Made by a program: the position numbers and the translations under genes. The notes under the pieces are model-generated. The model was not told the DNA's origin. It saw only the letters and a program-made list of their open reading frames with translations, and searched no databases. 22,110 nucleotides of DNA from Firmicutes bacterium UBA4975 (lineage in GTDB: Bacteria > Bacillota > Proteinivoracia > UBA4975): assembly GCA_002397155.1 (NCBI GenBank), contig DGZR01000055.1:4330-26439 (forward strand). The letters are read 5' to 3'. Below are positions 21,803-22,110 of this stretch, piece by piece. Within the stretch, counting starts at the first letter, position 1. Every line of letters starts with the position of its first letter.

Positions 21803-22110
21803 TTGGAAGCAGTCAAACTGAGCAGGACCCAGCTTAAGGAGCTCCACCATTCTATGAAAAAAGAGCCCCTACATAATTACGAAATGCTCTGGGTGCTCGA
21901 ATCCTGTCTGGAGACCGGAGCCGGCGCTGTCTTTGGCCTGGGTTCCTTTCCCTGGGATATGGGGCTCTTGGCGGTCCACCGCCGGTGCGCCTGGCTCAGT
22001 CTGACCGATGAGACCCGCTTGGAACCCCTCCTCGCCCAACTGCCGGAACTGGAGGTCTACCGCTTTTATACCGCCGATCCAGGCGTCCTGGATATGCTGG
22101 CCCGCTGGCT
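21803..22110 (+). CDS. Unidentified protein, 3' end outside the window
   Basis: An open frame of 102 codons runs to the window edge without a stop. It starts at TTG 21803 with GAGGTG (21791-21796) 6 bases upstream and begins MEAVKLSRTQLKELHHSMKK. The residues that follow (PLHNYEMLWVLESCLETGAGAVFGLG, LLAVHRRCAWLSLTDETRLEPLLAQLPEL) suggest an alpha/beta protein; the pattern recalls the N-terminal half of two-part GNAT acetyltransferases, but the diagnostic acetyl-CoA-binding motif would lie beyond the window, so I make no firm call. It is divergent from the spore coat operon. Confidence 0.65.
   Translation, partial: MEAVKLSRTQLKELHHSMKKEPLHNYEMLWVLESCLETGAGAVFGLGSFPWDMGLLAVHRRCAWLSLTDETRLEPLLAQLPELEVYRFYTADPGVLDMLARW

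Noticed and set aside
1..22110. CRISPR arrays, tRNA/rRNA genes, insertion sequences, phage genes, riboswitches
   Set aside because: I saw no regularly spaced repeats, cloverleaf candidates, transposase or integrase motifs, or recognisable riboswitch leaders in the gaps.

Overview
The window looks like a chromosomal segment of a GC-rich, spore-forming, probably anaerobic member of the Firmicutes (Clostridia, Peptococcaceae- or Moorella-like). The reasons are a CotF-family spore coat pair, a DarA/PstA-type c-di-AMP receptor, a rhodanese-free ThiI beside a cysteine desulfurase (the Bacillus/Clostridia arrangement), a rubredoxin, strong AGGAGG Shine-Dalgarno sites and frequent GTG/TTG starts. I see no rRNA, tRNA, CRISPR, insertion sequence or phage genes. 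It reads as ordinary chromosome with several compact, individually regulated units.

Layout. (1) 1-4976: a response regulator (5' end outside the window), an intramembrane-type histidine kinase, an ABC ATPase and an 874-aa double-FtsX permease; this is a sense-and-export module. (2) 5204-6786: free-methionine-sulfoxide reductase, then a probable exported HExxH metalloprotease-like protein whose best start is a CTG overlapping the upstream stop. (3) 6820-10293: a MarR regulator with its own consensus promoter and operator-like dyad, followed by an ATPase-permease fusion whose N-terminus can only be completed by an ATC start, then a terminator. (4) Minus strand 10315-12659: a HicB-like/DinB-like fusion and a secreted C39-type peptidase lipoprotein, with a terminator between them. 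(5) 12898-15806: darA (minus) divergent from pdxK-sfsA and a two-anchor membrane protein (plus). (6) 15683-16318: a NUDIX hydrolase gene on the minus strand overlaps the preceding gene tail-to-tail, and its promoter lies inside a plus-strand terminator hairpin. (7) 16430-18558: an L,D-transpeptidase with two peptidoglycan-binding domains overlaps a solute-binding-like lipoprotein. (8) 18612-20932: cysteine desulfurase and ThiI, for 4-thiouridine in tRNA (and possibly thiamin). (9) 21021-21158: a 45-aa rubredoxin with its own promoter, sharing a bidirectional terminator with a two-gene spore coat operon on the minus strand. (10) 21803-22110: the start of a further plus-strand gene that runs off the window.

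The most notable points are two non-canonical start codons (CTG at 5695 and ATC at 7506), the HicB-DinB fusion without a HicA partner, and the interleaved terminator/promoter with a convergent gene overlap at 15683-16386. I found no clear evidence of a wholly new multi-gene system. All family assignments come from reading motifs and remembered family patterns; no database search was run.
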